The position numbers and the translations under genes were made by a program. This document shows positions 23,263-23,638 of a stretch of 23,638 bases of DNA, in pieces. Every line of letters starts with the position of its first letter. Position 1 is the stretch's first letter. The stretch covers positions 1 through 23,638 of the forward strand of contig CBDUSI010000073.1 in assembly GCA_965370045.1 (NCBI GenBank). Direction: 5' to 3'. The notes beneath the pieces were generated by a model. The model worked only from the letters and a program-made list of their open reading frames with translations. It had not been told where the DNA came from and searched no databases. The DNA comes from CAZONU01 sp965370045. Its GTDB lineage: Bacteria > Planctomycetota > SZUA-567 > JAKLDR01.

Positions 23263-23638
23263 GTGATAAAGGACGCGGCCAACCGGGAATTGCCCTTCCC
23301 CCGCGAAGTCCTCGTGGACGCTGCCCGGCTTAAGGCCCGGGGCGCGGAGTGGGAGGCCATCGCCACGGCTACCGGCGCCGCTGTTGGCGAGCTGGTTACT
23401 TTCAGCATTGACCATCCCGAAGTCTGGGGCCCGCTGTACGAGCGCGCCGAGAAGCTGCGTTTACATGAGGCCGAGGGCCAGACCATCAAGGGCCTGTGTA
23501 CGCTGCTCAAGGGGGACGATGAAACTGCCGCCGAAAACGCGGCCAGAGAGTTATTGATCCATCGCCGCCACGTCGAGCGAAGGCGTTATCAACCACCAAG
23601 ACACAAAGACACCAAGAAGCTTGAGGGCTTGAACGCGG
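23263..23638 (+). CDS. HTH-like hypothetical protein, 3' end beyond the window
   Basis: The frame is open from GTG 23263 to the window edge (125 codons seen, no stop). AAAGGAG (23248-23254) lies 8 bases before the GTG and a strong promoter precedes it. The sequence PREVLVDAARLKARGAEWEAIATATGA followed by HPEVWGPLYERAEKLRLHEAEGQTIKGLCTLLKGDDETAAENAARELLIHRR is all helical. It fits a small HTH/homeodomain-like protein of a kind common in planctomycete genomes, with R-x-x-G-x-x-W-x-x-I-A as the predicted DNA-contact helix pair. This is pattern recognition, not a proven family. The last codons (from about 23588) read through a CACCAAGA repeat and give a low-complexity basic tail (PPRHKDTKK), so the original gene end may have been altered by that repeat. 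Confidence 0.65.
   Translation, partial: MIKDAANRELPFPREVLVDAARLKARGAEWEAIATATGAAVGELVTFSIDHPEVWGPLYERAEKLRLHEAEGQTIKGLCTLLKGDDETAAENAARELLIHRRHVERRRYQPPRHKDTKKLEGLNA
23594..23617 (+). repeat. Three tandem copies of the 8-mer CACCAAGA
   Basis: CACCAAGA, CACAAAGA and CACCAAGA follow without gaps, flanked by AAC and AGC. Similar CACCAAGACAC-type strings occur as dispersed intergenic repeats in various bacterial and metagenomic sequences, often translated as 'HKDTK'-like tails in automatic annotations. Only the beginning of the element may be visible. Confidence 0.7.

Noticed and set aside
1..23638. CRISPR arrays, tRNA or rRNA genes, insertion sequences, integrases
   Set aside because: I saw no regularly spaced repeats, RNA-gene signatures, transposase motifs or terminal inverted repeats. 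The repeated DNA in 3346-19046 comes from the paralogous coding sequences.

Overview
The window is high-GC bacterial DNA, roughly two-thirds G+C by eye. It carries several protein types typical of the Planctomycetota and the wider PVC group: large secreted GH123/DUF4091-like proteins, a planctomycete-style pectate lyase, and secreted RCC1, FG-GAP and PQQ-like beta-propellers. This assignment rests on gene content and style only; no marker gene is present, so the phylum is an inference.

Layout, left to right. (1) Positions 1-1577 look damaged. There is a 5'-truncated fragment of an NtrC-type sigma-54 activator (50-406, +), a frame-disrupted C-terminal fragment of an unidentified protein (489-999, -), and a secreted metallophosphoesterase/PQQ-propeller gene (1224-3252, +) split by a one-base frameshift inside its catalytic domain. 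(2) Positions 3346-20200 (-) form one compact eight-gene transcription unit. Read 5' to 3' it encodes a GntR/LacI-type hybrid regulator, two adjacent GH123-like proteins, an FG-GAP/UnbV protein, a third GH123-like protein, an RCC1 propeller, a PL1-type pectate lyase and a fourth GH123-like protein. Gaps are -1 to about 67 nt and nearly every gene has a clear Shine-Dalgarno sequence. (3) Positions 20398-21657 (-) encode a RhlE-like DEAD-box RNA helicase. (4) Positions 21739-22559 (-) hold a tandem pair of small membrane-anchored paralogues. (5) Positions 22609-22941 (-) encode a small membrane protein. It is divergent from a strong sigma-70-like promoter that drives an HTH-like gene running off the right edge at 23638; the visible end of that gene contains an 8-bp tandem repeat.

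The eight-gene unit reads as a polysaccharide-utilisation locus. A sugar-sensing repressor-like protein is translationally coupled to the first hydrolase-like gene, and all seven following products have signal peptides. They combine candidate hexosaminidase-fold proteins, a pectate-lyase-fold protein and two beta-propellers that may bind or scaffold. There is no transporter, SusC/D pair or sulfatase in the window. The regulator's leader contains two concentric inverted repeats, one overlapping its ribosome-binding site, a candidate autoregulatory operator or RNA switch. The four GH123-like proteins lack a recognisable Asp-Glu catalytic pair at the expected place, so their chemistry is open.
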